DNA of 64,000 nt from Nageia nagi (lineage: Eukaryota > Pinophyta), in assembly GCA_050084985.1 (NCBI GenBank), contig JBITNC010000002.1:3410001-3474000 (forward strand), written 5' to 3'. Below are positions 36,465 to 47,974 of the stretch, piece by piece; within the stretch, counting starts at the first letter, position 1, and every line of letters begins with the position of its first letter. The notes below the pieces were generated by a model. That model was not told where the DNA came from and did no database searches. It worked only from the letters and a program-made list of their open reading frames with translations. A program made the translations under genes and the position numbers.

Positions 36465-37993
36465 CTAGAGAAACAGTGGCCCTGCGCTTCTGGTGAGAGC
36501 TCCTACAAGGGTTGACGATTTCGCCTCCATACTCGATGACGTATTGGCATATGTAGACGCAGAAGCTTCTGCTCCAGAAGCAGAAAAGTAGGCTCCGTTT
36601 AACATGAGATCTCCCTCGGATACCCAGTTCCACTTCTTCCATTCCTCCGGGTTGCCGCTCTCACGTTTGGTAACCTTCACAAATGGAGAAACGAATTAGA
36701 TACGGATTTTATTTCCCGAGTGTGAAATTCTAATACTCAAGAGAGATGTGTTACCTCTTTGGCGAAACGATTGTTGGGCGCGAGGTAGCGGTTTCCCTGG
36801 CTGATGATGGTCGGGCCAGCGCTGCCCCCGATTGCGTACATTATCCAGTGCGTGTAGTCGTTGTTCACCACATGGAAGTGGCCATGCCGGCATCTGCATG
36901 TTTAAACCTCAGACGTCAAAGAAGCTTTCCTTTGACATAAAACCCTAATAACATTTGAGGGACTTGTTTTTACCTTGGCATTCGCTGCACAAGCCCTTCC
37001 CCAAAGTGATTGAATGCTATGGTAACCTGCATCATTTTGTCTTTGGTGTAGGCGTCACTGTGACCCAGCAGCATGACCTGCAACGATATCAACATCATAG
37101 TAAGCATATAGCCCATGATGGAACCTTTTCTTGAAGACTCAGAGTTTAGGAGATGGAACCTTGTCGTGGTGAGTAAAGTGATTGTTAGAGATTGTTATGG
37201 CGGTGGATCCCATGATGGCGTCAATTAGGCCGTCCGCACATTTGGAGAGAGAGCAATGATCCACCCAGATGTTAGTAGCACCGAACATGGAGATCCCATC
37301 CCCATCCGAAATCGTTCTCCACCCGAAATGCGTGGGCGAACTCCGCACCATGGCGTCCCCTCCGGGCTTGCAGTCGTGAATATGGATTCCATGGATTATG
37401 ATGTTGGTCACGTTCTGGATTGTAATGCATGGCCCATTGGCTATGTGCACGTTGGCGCCGCGACCGTCGATGGTCTTGAAGCTGTTCATAATCAACTCCT
37501 CCTTCAGCTGGATCGCCATGTCTCGCTTGAACACGATCCACAGAGGCTCTGTTTGGATCACGGCGTGCCGGAGAGTGCCTGGCCGGGGGTTCACGGGGTC
37601 GTCATCGCCCGGATCCGTCACAACATAGAATCTTCCCTCCTTTCCTCCCATGGCGTTTCTTCCGAATCCAATGGAGCACTCAGCAAGCGTCTTTCTGTTC
37701 CGTTCCCAGTTGGGATCGCACCTCCAGCAATCATCAATGGAATTGCCTGTTCCACATGACAAATAGCCCAACTCTCCAATCCTGCTCTTCATGCTCCTGC
37801 AATTATGCAACAACCATACACTTCAGCACATACATGCATATTCACAAACAAAGTAAATTAGCATTAAAAATTATAGCTGTTTAGACTCATACTTCTTCTC
37901 AACAGTTTCAGCTTGACTCAGAGAAATGGAACATATCCCAAGCCAGAACAACCCTATCAGCAACATCAACCCCATCAAACCTTCCATACCCAT
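36465..37993 (-). CDS. Pectate lyase (PL1 family), copy 2, open reading frame intact
   Basis: Predicted 396-aa secreted lyase. PL1 enzymes cleave de-methylated homogalacturonan by Ca-dependent beta-elimination, loosening the wall. Exons on the minus strand: 37993-37893, 37796-37160, 37077-36974, 36893-36755 and 36674-36465. All introns are GT..AG. Residues 1 to about 27 form a signal peptide ([14 protein letters not shown], then SLSQA). LSCGTGN and DDCWRCD come early; the core has [72 protein letters not shown] (with the catalytic-Arg region) and [11 protein letters not shown]. Compared with copy 3 it lacks about 33 residues before exon 2, has one extra 82-bp intron (37078-37159), and ends SAGPLFL in place of the usual Cys-containing tail. 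Whether it is expressed or active cannot be seen. Confidence 0.9.
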
Positions 37994-38230
37994 CAAAATA
38001 CTTGCAAAATAGAGGTTTCCCCCTAATATCTATGCTTCCAAGAAGAACACTATCATGTGCTTAGCGTGGGTGAGTGCTTTGGACAGTCATCGGAGGTCTT
38101 TTTATAGGGTTAAGACAGGCCTTGTGGAATAGATATACACGACACAATTTGTCTACTCGGCAAAGCTTTTGCCCAATTTCCAGTGCTAGCTATTAATTTT
38201 AGGTTCTCTATTTTCTCACCTTAACAAACA
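37994..38230 (-). promoter_or_regulatory. Promoter and 5' UTR of pectate lyase copy 2
   Basis: TATA box TATAAAAAG (minus strand, 38106-38098) about 105 bases before the ATG. The conserved element TTTGCCGAGTAGACAAATT is further upstream (about 38147-38165). The promoter matches copy 1 but lacks that copy's extra stretch of about 40 bp and its upstream ATG. Confidence 0.7.
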
Positions 38231-39309
38231 TTGGAAGTTTCAACCTGCATAGGAGTTTGGAGTTCTTGTAAGTTTATTTGGAAAACATTGTTTAATTTGC
38301 CTCAAAGTGACCGTAATGAATTGTTAATATTCTAGATTTACAGCTTTTAAGATCAAAAATAAATTTGTAATTTTGTAATTCATAAGACTTGATCATCCAT
38401 TTTTCAAAAAAACTTAGTGAGTTAATTTAGTGAGTTAATGTGGGAATTTCTTAATTATGGAGCATTATTTATTTTAATAAAAATATATATTATATTTGGT
38501 AGTTCATTTATGTAAATTTATACATTGGAATTAGATTCTTATTTGAAGGGTTTTTATCATCCATCCTAACAAAACTTTCATACTTCCTATTTTGAATGAT
38601 GTTATTTTTGTTACTTATTTATTATTTATTATTTCATATAAATTGATATATATTTAAAAAAAATTACAAATTTTTTTTTAATAAATTGCTTGAATACATC
38701 TTTGATCAAATGGAGGTATAAATGTTTCATAGTGCTCTCTTCCAATAAATGTCCCACTTTAAATTAAACCATTTAATTATAAAAATTAAAAACATATATT
38801 TTCAAACTCCAAAATTATAAGTTTGAAATAAAAAAGAATTAAAATTTTACTAATATCAAACACTCTAATTGTAATTTTTAATATGATTAATTAAATAAAA
38901 TTAAACTAAAATGTATTAATTATTTTGGTCAAAAGAGAATTACTCATTGTATTATTCCAAAATTATGGATGAAATATATAAATCTTGAAAAAGATACATA
39001 TTCACATGAAATCTTGTAAGTCAAATTATAATTAATACATCTTACTGTTATTTTTAATATTGTTGACTAACTCTAAACATATCATTTCTTTTTTGGGTGA
39101 TTTTCTAAAACATATTCTAATGTCTCTTGTTGCTCCTTAATATAGGTGGACCGTGGTGTTATCTTTTCATTTGATTTCTTACTCTTCTCACCAAATAAAT
39201 ATTAAGAGCTTTAATTACTTTTCAAGAGAAAATATATGAAACAATACAAAAATTATTTTATATTTTTTTATATATATTTTTAAATTAAAAATACTATTTA
39301 AATATATTA

Positions 39310-39960
39310 TTCTTCTATCAATAGATTAGAATTTGTATTAATGTCCTCTGATGATCAAAAAAAGGTCAAAAGGATTGTAAAGTAGGACATATATAAAGCA
39401 ACGATAGTGCCTAGTGCAACTCCATAGGAAATAATATAAGAAAAATAATAAACAAAACATAAACAAGGTCTATGAATAAGGATTTCTCCCAACATTCAAG
39501 GGTAGAAAGAAGTGAGTGATATAAGAGTCTGATGTCCTCTTAGATCGTCCATGTTGGAGTCAACAACCATAAATTCTTGTTGTATCTCTGTGATCACCTT
39601 GGTATTTCCTAGTCATGGCTTTTGGAGGCTAGAAAAATGAAGTGATAAGTCATGATCCTATTATCCTTAAGTAGTTTTTTCTAAGGTTAAATAATTATCA
39701 GATAAAAAGGGCAATGCATCTCTTGTCTTCATAATTAATCCAAGACTTTAATGTATGGGTGTCTCTAAATAAGAAATAATATCTACCTCACATCTCATAA
39801 TAGATAGGACAAGTAAAAATGAAATGCTCCTCGTATTCCTAAGGTTATGGGGCATTTGTATAAGTTATATTTTGGAGTAGTGATCAAACCATTCTCTAGT
39901 TGAAGATAAAAGTGAGAGTAATGGAGCAATTTTGGCAAAATAGGTTACTCTCTTTTTTTA
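39310..39960 (-). pseudogene. LINE reverse-transcriptase C-terminal fragment
   Basis: Non-repeat sequence interrupting the AT-rich block. The minus strand gives EYEEHFIFTCPIYYEM, stop, GRYYFLFRD, which fits the Cys/His-rich C-terminus of plant LINE ORF2 (E-H-F-x-x-x-C-P-x-Y). It has stop codons, and no counterpart was found in the left arm. Limits are approximate. Confidence 0.55.
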
Positions 39961-41399
39961 AATTAAATAAACTAAAGTAAATATAATACACTTAAAAGAT
40001 AGAATATCATAGTAAAAAATATTTATATATTTTAAGTTCATGAATGTGGATTAATATTAAAAGATATGAATGCAATTTTTATTAAAAGGTATGAATGTAA
40101 TTAGAACTTATTAATTAGTTTGGTCAAAAGATAATTACTCATTGTATTATTCCAAAGTAACTATTGAAATATATAAATCTTGAATTATGCTATACAACCA
40201 CATGAAATCTTGTAATTCAAATGAAAATTAATACATCTTATTGTTATTTTTAAGATTGTTGACTAACTCTTAACATATCACCTCTTTTTTTATGATAACA
40301 ACAAAATATCTCTTGAGTCTTGTGTTAAATTTCCACCAACTATGACATATATTTTACTTCCCATACAATTGTCCCATAGACCACTCTTGGTCTCCCGTGT
40401 TCATTAATAAACTTTCTTTCTTTCTTTCTTGCTACTCCTCAAAATAGGTGGTATTATCTTCTCATTTGTTTTCTTACTATTGTTCTATTGAGCAAATAAA
40501 TATTAACAACTATAATTATTTTTTACTTTATAAAAGAAAAAACTATATCAAATAGCATAAAAATATTTTTTTATAAAATTAAAAATATCCTTATGTATCA
40601 TTCTTTAATCATTATTTAAATATATTAAAATTAAATTTAGGCTTCAATGTGTATACTTCATATTAAAAATAAGAAATTTAAAAGATAGAATATCATAGTA
40701 AAAGTTATATATATTCTAAGTTCATAATTAAAAGGTTGGTATGAATGTGGATTAATTTAATATTAAATACAATTTTTGTTAATGGGTGCAAAATCTCCTC
40801 TCTCTGTCATACACAAAAATATTTCTTTATTTAAGATTACAAATATTTATTATATCTTCCATATTTATTATATCTTCCATTTATGTAAATATTAAAAACA
40901 TGTAATCCAATACATCTCAAGTAAAAAATATTATTGTATCAATTATATTGAATCTCTCTCTAAAAAATATTTTTTTATTTAAGATTAAAAATATTTATTA
41001 TATCTTCCATTAAAGTAAATATTCAAACATGTAATCCAACACATCTAATAAAACTTGCAAGTAAAAAATATTATCGTATCAATTATATTGAATGATATAA
41101 ACTATATGAAGGAAACGTAATCAATTTGAAAGTTTGAATATGGTATTGAATATATATAAATAATTAAACAACAAAATTAATATCTTGATATCATTTAAGT
41201 GGATTAAGATATTACTAGTATCAAAAGGTATGGAAATATTATTTTAATTTTTTTTAGCTTTATAAAAATAGCATACATATTTTATTTATTTTCATAATAT
41301 ATTATTTACTTAAATCTAGAAATTATCATATTTTTTACAAGATCACGGTTCTTATCTTTTGAATAATATATATTTATGTGTGTTTAAATATCATATCAG

Positions 41400-41600
41400 G
41401 AAATCTTTATAAATTTGCCTTGTGGAATGGATATACACGATATAATTAGCCTACTCAGCAAAGCTTTTGCCCATTTCCAGTTCTAGGTATTAATTTTAGG
41501 TTTAGTGTTTTCTCACCTTAGGAAATTTCAATCATAGGACTTTGGATTTTTTTGTTAGTTTATTTGGAAAACATTGTTTAATTTTCATCAGGTTGACCGT
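41400..41600 (-). promoter_or_regulatory. Orphan pectate-lyase promoter fragment, no gene attached
   Basis: Matches the upstream region of copies 1 and 2. On the minus strand it has ACAATGTTTTCCAAATAAAC, the AAAGCTTTGCTGAGTAG variant of the conserved element, and GTATATCCATTCCACAAGGC near 41412-41431. The match stops just before the TATA-box position; downstream (below about 41410) is AT-rich repeat DNA with no exon. It points to a lost third gene copy in the right arm. Confidence 0.7.
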
Positions 41601-43439
41601 ACTGAATTGTTAATATTCTAAATTTACACCTTTTAAGATCAGAGACTAAATTTGTAATTCATAAGAATTGATCTCATGGTCTTCAAAAGTTTTAGTGAGT
41701 TAATGTGAGGATTTCTTAATTATGAAGTGTCATTCATTATATATATATATTGGTAGTTTATTTATGTAAATTTATACATTGGAATTAGATGAGGGGTTAT
41801 TTTGAGTCAAAGTTAATCAAAGTCACATTTTATCTTATTCATGTCAGCAAAAATGTTCACACTTCTTATTATGAATGATGTTATTTTTATCAATTATTAT
41901 TTATTTATTATTTCATATAAATTAATATATTTATTATTTAAAAAATAATTAATTATAGAAAAAAAACCTAATAAATTATTTCAATACATCTTTGATCAAA
42001 TTAAAGTATTAATGCTTCATAGTGTTTTCTTCCAATAAAAGCCCCACTTTAGATTGAACCATTTAATTATAAAAATGAAAAATATATTTTCTCAATATCC
42101 AAAATTATAAGTTTAAAATAAAAAAGAGTTAAAATTTTAGATACTAAATTTGTAATCCATAAGAAATGATAATTCATGGTCCTAAAAAAATTTAGTGATT
42201 TAATGTGGGAATTTTTTAATTATAAAGTATCATTATTTAGAACAAAAATATGTATTTATATTGTTTTTTTTATTGATAATCTATTTATAAAGATTTATAC
42301 ATTGGAATTAGATTCCATTTCATTCTATCTCATTGAAGGCAAAAAAAACTTTTATACTTTTTATTATGAATGATGTTATTTTTGTCATTTATTTATTATT
42401 TATTATTTCATATAAATTAATATATATTTAAAAAGAAAATTATAGAAAAAAATTCTAATAAATTAATATAGGTATAAATATTTCATAATGCTCTCTTCCA
42501 ATAAACATCCCACTTTAGATTGAACCGTTTAATTATAAAAATGAAAAACATATATTTTTAAACTCCAAAATTATAAATTTGAAATCAAAAGGAGTTAAAA
42601 TTTCACTAATATCAAACACTGTAATTATAATTTTTAATACATATGATTAATTAAATAAAGTTAAATTAAAAAGTATTAATTATTTTGATAAAAAAAGAAC
42701 TACTTATTGTATTATTCCAAAGTTATAGATGAAATATATAAATCTTGAAAAATGCTACATGTTCCTATGAAATCTTATAAGTCAAATTATAATTAATACA
42801 TCTTATTGTTGCTTTTAAGATTGTTTACTAACTCTAACATATCACCTCCTTTTTTAGTGATAGCACTAAAACATATTATGATGTCTCTTGTTGCTCCTCA
42901 ATATAGGTGGACCGTGGTGTTATTTTTTCATTTGATTTCTTACACTTATGGCATTGATTGAATAAATATTAGGAGATTTAATTACTTTATAAAAAGAAAA
43001 AATATATCAAACAATATAAAAATTATTTTATTTTTAATATCTTTTTTAAAATTAAAAATACCATTATGTATTAATCTTATAAATGTTTAAATATATTAAA
43101 ATTAAACCTAGAAATCGATATGAATGTTTATATTTCATATTAAAATTAATATATCTTCTTTTTTAAAAATAAGCAAACTACTAGAAGTAAATATAATAGA
43201 GTATCGTAGTAAAAAGTATTTATAATCTAAGTTCATAATTAAAAGGTTGATATGAATGTGGATTAGTATGTGATTATTATTAAAAGGTATGAATGTAATT
43301 AGAACTTATTAATTAGTTTGGTAAAAAATGAATTACTAATGTATTATTCCAAAGTCATTGATGAAATATATAAATCTTGAAAAATGCTACACAAACACAT
43401 GAAATCTTGTAAGTCAAATGATAATTAATACATCTTATT

Positions 43440-43641
43440 TTTTATTTTTATTTTTTTTTAAATAATTGTTATAATGTCAAGATAAAAAAATTACATCATA
43501 AGCATAAAAGTTTAGATAATAACATATGACATTCTACTTTCCTATCTTCAAGAGACTTCTTCAATTCCTTAGGCAGAAAACATGAAGTTATTCAACAATA
43601 TAATGTGAAATGTTTCTTACTAATTGAGAAGTAGAGGTTGA
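43440..43641 (-). mobile_element. 202-bp poly(A) retroposon with 13-bp target duplication
   Basis: Inserted in the AT-rich repeat and flanked by perfect duplications AATACATCTTATT (43427-43439 and 43642-43654). The T-rich left end is the poly(A) tail of a minus-strand insert. The body has no pol III boxes that I can see, so it is better read as a 5'-truncated LINE end or a processed transcript end than as a SINE. Confidence 0.75.
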
Positions 43642-44287
43642 AATACATCTTATTGTTATTTTTATGATTATTGACTAATTGTGAAACCTCTTTTTTTATG
43701 ATAGCACCAAAACATATCTTGATGTCTCTTTTTTCTCCTCAGCATAGGTGATGTTATCTTCTCATTTGTTTTCTTACTTTTTTCATATTAAGAAAATAAA
43801 TATTAAGAGTTGTAATTATTGTTTACTTTATAAAAGAAAAAATATATCAAAGAACATAAAAATAAATTTATAGTTTTTATAAAATTAAAAATATTCTTAT
43901 GTATTATTCTCTTATCAATGTTGAAAAAATAATAAAATTAAATTTAGGCTTACATCAATATTTATAATTCATATTAAAATTAATATATCTTATTTTTCAA
44001 AATGAAACAAACTATGGGAAGTAAATATAATCAATTTCAAAGATAGAATATCATAGTAAAAGGTATATATATACTATGTTCATAATTAAAAGGTTGGTAT
44101 GAATGTGAATTAATATTAAAATATATGAATGCAATTTTTATTAAGATTATTATTGGCAAGTGTTAAGGGAATCAAGAGAATAGTGGGTGTGGAATCTCTA
44201 CTCCTATTTTAAGTGATATGTTTAAAATAAATCCCTTCTTTATATATATGTGAAAAAAAAATTACTTTCTTATTATTATTAATATAT

Positions 44288-45000
44288 TTGTATCACCTTG
44301 CTCTTCATTGCAGTTGGCCTTTTATTGGTTTTATTGTATGTAGCATTACTGGTCTATGTAACCATGTTTTCCATAAAAATCATAATTTTTCTAGGCTGAT
44401 CTCTAGCTTTTATTGGTTGATCAACCTCTTCCTCTACCATATTCACCTCTTCCATGACCTCTACCACCATGATGTCTATCATGGCCTCTTGAAGAAGATT
44501 TTGAAATAGAGGAAGTAGATAGATGGTCATTCATTATTATCTTACCTTGGAATGCTTTATCAAGGTTCTATGACCTATCTCTACTTCTATGCTCATAAGT
44601 GTGCAAGCTTCCAAGTAACTCAACTAAAGTAAGTTAGGATAAGTCCTTAGAATCCTCAATGGTAATTTTGTAGGATCAAACTTTCTTGGAAGGTTTATTA
44701 ATACCTTCTCCATGATCTTAGTTTCATCTATTTCTTCATCATATGAATGAATGTCATTTACTAAATTTTGAACTTCAATTATTAACACCTCAGTGGTATC
44801 ATCATCATTCATTTTTTTAGAATTCAAAATCCTTATGTAAGAGTTTAATCTTAGTTGCTCTTACCTTAGAATATTCCTTGTAGGCACTTTAGGAATCTCT
44901 AATTCTTCCTTTAGAAATTTACATTTTGCATTCTTAGGGAAGATAAACACATTTATTTGAATCTATATGGTGAATAAGGATTTGACATCCTTCTTTTTGG
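44288..45000 (-). pseudogene. Copia gag fragment
   Basis: Minus-strand UBN2-type Gag (44827-44624: DTTEVLIIEVQNLVNDIHS, then MEKVLINLPRKFDPTKL). It is followed by an Arg/Gly-rich tail and a degenerate zinc-knuckle region ending at 44288. It is closely related to 63329-64000, which is in the same orientation. Here the match to that copy stops at 44288, so pol is missing. The 5' limit is unclear. Confidence 0.8.
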
Positions 45001-46733
45001 TATCCAAAATATCCTTTTCTAATCAAATGAGATTAGTGCAAAGTTTTTTGCATCTACTTTTGTGCATCCCTATGAAAAAAGTATCCATAGGTCTTGAGAG
45101 GTAAAAACATTTCTCATTCAAATACTCTAATATTTTAAATGTTCATAATTGAATACAAGAATCTATAATTAGAATATGTTTCCATTTTTATGATCTATTT
45201 TAACCCAATAGAAAGATATTTTATGATACTAATTGAAGAATTTGAAGTTCTCAAGGTTTCTTATAATGATCTATTAATGAAATGAATATCCATATTTTTA
45301 GAGGCTATAAAATGACATCAACTTATATGAAATATTAATTTTTTAATATATTTGGAAATAGATCAAGACTACCTTTCCAATGAGTATTTACATGCCTCAA
45401 ATAGAGCTATCTAGGAATCCTAATTTGATGTTCTTGGGTCATAAACATAGCATTTTAAGACTTGCTCATCAAAATATGGCTTTCACATGTCAAAGAAGGA
45501 TAAATTTACATATGGAAACATTTTGAAAAATATGACCTCATAAAATCACCTTCCATGGTCCTTGAAATAAAGAAAAAAGGTGCAATTATGCACTTTTTAA
45601 ATGATTATGTCAATAAATAAGTTCTCAAGGCACAACATAAAGATAACTTCATTTTATGTAAAAAAGTTGGAAGGATGTAACTTGGTTGATTCTTTTTAAA
45701 ATATAAGAGTTTTATATACAATTGTAAATATCATGAAACTATATATTCAACGGTTTAGATTCGAGATCATTTGGAGAAGGAAGGGTAAGTCAAAAATGAG
45801 CATCAAGTAAAACACTCCATGGAGCTCACTAAGAAAGACTATGAAAATGTAGGTTAGAATATTATGCATTTTGAGTGTAATATGAAACAAAGTATGGAAT
45901 ATTATATATGCTTGGAAAGGTATTCAAGTCAACCATTTTTGAAAAATTGAATCATAACAAAAGGAACTTTAAAATAAAATTTATAGCCTCTAGAAGAAAA
46001 ATGATCCTAAAATAGGCAATTTTAGATGACTTAAAAAATATCCAAATCTATTGCTCAAAACAAAAAATAAACAAGCACCTAGTTAAAATTCCCTTAAATA
46101 CTTAAGTATCACCTTGGAATAGAATCAAAACACTTACGTAAAGATTTGTTAGTGTTTTCTCATACAAACATGTCTAAGAATAGAATCAAAGTAACACAAT
46201 CATAGAAAAGAGTTGCAAAGAAATTTTCTTTCTATATGCTATTAAAAAATGAATACCTAATTGTTACATTACAATGGATCCTCATCCATATATATATGAG
46301 AAAATAAATTGACTATTTGATAATCCAATTTTTTTATTAAAGTACATAATTCATTCAAATTAGGAAAAATATAAATGGATGTCCAATATTTATGATAAAA
46401 TGTATGGAAATCCATATCTCTACATCTAAAGAAGATCTAATGGAGATTGTAAACACCATGTCGATTAATCTTTCACTTTTTATATATTTGTTAAACCACA
46501 TCACATTATTTTTTTGGTCAAGACTAAAAAAAAGGCCATTAATAAATTAAGGGGTTTTTTATACAAGAACCCAAAACTAAAATTTAAAAGAACTTACATT
46601 AGTTTTGATCATCAAGTAAACACCATCTCTCTCTTTTTTAATTATATTAGGGAAATCAATCAGTTCTTTACACTTTTGGATGCCTCTTCATGGGTTCAAA
46701 TCATGCTCTTCACTTCCAATATGACCTCCATTT
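45001..46733. other. Unassigned AT-rich DNA
   Basis: Nothing recognised. It may include the 5' leader or LTR of the Copia gag fragment. A segment at 46478-46605 recurs at 51583-51710 (ttttttggtcaaga, then aaattaagggg), so related sequence lies on each side of the LTR element at 46734-51428. Confidence 0.4.
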
Positions 46734-47864
46734 TGATCCAAAATTAGATCATCTCATTTCAATATAATAAGTATTCTACATTGAAGATATATTCATGATA
46801 ATTTCATTAGTTTGAATGACACATAAATCTGATCCCATATGTGTGAGAAATGTGTTTTTAAAGTTTGGGTATATTTTTTATTAAAATATACAAAAGGAAA
46901 AAAGAAAAGTAATTTTAAGTTCCTATTTTTGTTGATTTTATTACATCACATTGTACAACTCATCATCCTCATTTCAACACTTTTTATGGTTCATAAAAGC
47001 AACTTTGTGATCAAAAGTTCTTGCATTTTGAAGTTTGAAATGTTTTTAATGAAATGGGGGGCATTTTGGAGGCCATATTGCGAGGGGGTGTTTTCCCAGC
47101 CTGTTAGCATGAGGGGCAATTTTGGAGGTCAAATAGCATGTTTAGGCTATTTCTTTGAAGATTTACAAGCCTTCAAGTGGCATAATAAGACTAGATCTGC
47201 TCTATTATTTGGTTTGTGCAAGATTTGAATGTCTTCTAAGGTGTTTGTTATTATTTTATTTATGTTTTGGCCTATTATTGGGCTAATAATATTTACAAAG
47301 TCTATATTTCCAAAGAATATATTTATTTATGTTTAGAAGCCAATTTTGGAATATTAGCTTAACCAATTGAGCTTAAATTTGAGTTGCAAGTAGATGGAAA
47401 TATTGGGTATCAGAAAATAGTGTTTGTTAGTGGTTATGGCTATTCTGGAGGATAACAGGTGGAGATGAGATTAGTTGATGGATACAACCAAAATTATCTC
47501 TATGTGATGTAATTCTAGTTAATTATCGTAACTACATTTTTTATTGGTTATTTTCTGTAAAATTATAAAAGGAAGACTAGTCAGTATTACTTTTTTTAGT
47601 CAAACTTTGCTAGTCTAGCAGAGAAAAAGGAGTGAAGAGATAGTGTGAGAAAAATAGTAAGAGTTGTAAATACTGAGATAGAGAGGAGAAATTTGTACAA
47701 CTCCAAAGAATAAAAGAGAGCTTTGGCGTAAAATATTTTATGGTGTATTTATTTTCATTATTCTTTTGTTTTACTACTGCACTTGAAAATTTATTTCTTT
47801 TCTACGTGAGATAAGAAGGTAAAATATAAATAATTTGTATGTGGTAAAATATTATTATATATCA
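46734..47864 (+). repeat. 5' LTR of pol-less element
   Basis: 1,131 bp. It contains TTATAAAAGGAAGAC near 47562 as a TATA-like promoter and G-rich short repeats (gcattttggagg variants, 47050-47130). Open stretches inside are not genes. Confidence 0.9.
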
Positions 47865-47974
47865 TGTTGGTATTAGATCATTTTGATTAATGGACATTTT
47901 ATAATCTTTCTTTGCAAGACTTTGTTTGGTTGCAAATTATTTTTGCATGTTTACTATATATCAAAGTAAAAGAG

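Larger units (their letters stand above)
35985..38290 (-). repeat. Right arm of inverted duplication (pectate lyase copy 2)
   Basis: Reverse-complement counterpart of 8811-11143, containing the intact-frame gene. The exon and intron lengths agree exactly with copy 1 apart from the single base lost there. Confidence 0.9.
38291..44160. repeat. Right block of diverged AT-rich tandem repeats (inverted)
   Basis: Reverse-complement relatives of 3590-8810. The anchor gtctcttgttgctcctcaat and variants recur near 39120, 42885 and 43720. The anchor ccaataaa..cccacttt recurs near 38745, 42035 and 42500. Long stretches hold only this decayed AT-rich DNA. Distinct insertions inside it are an orphan promoter (41400), a LINE fragment (39310) and a 202-bp retroposon (43440). 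No gene is seen. Confidence 0.7.
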
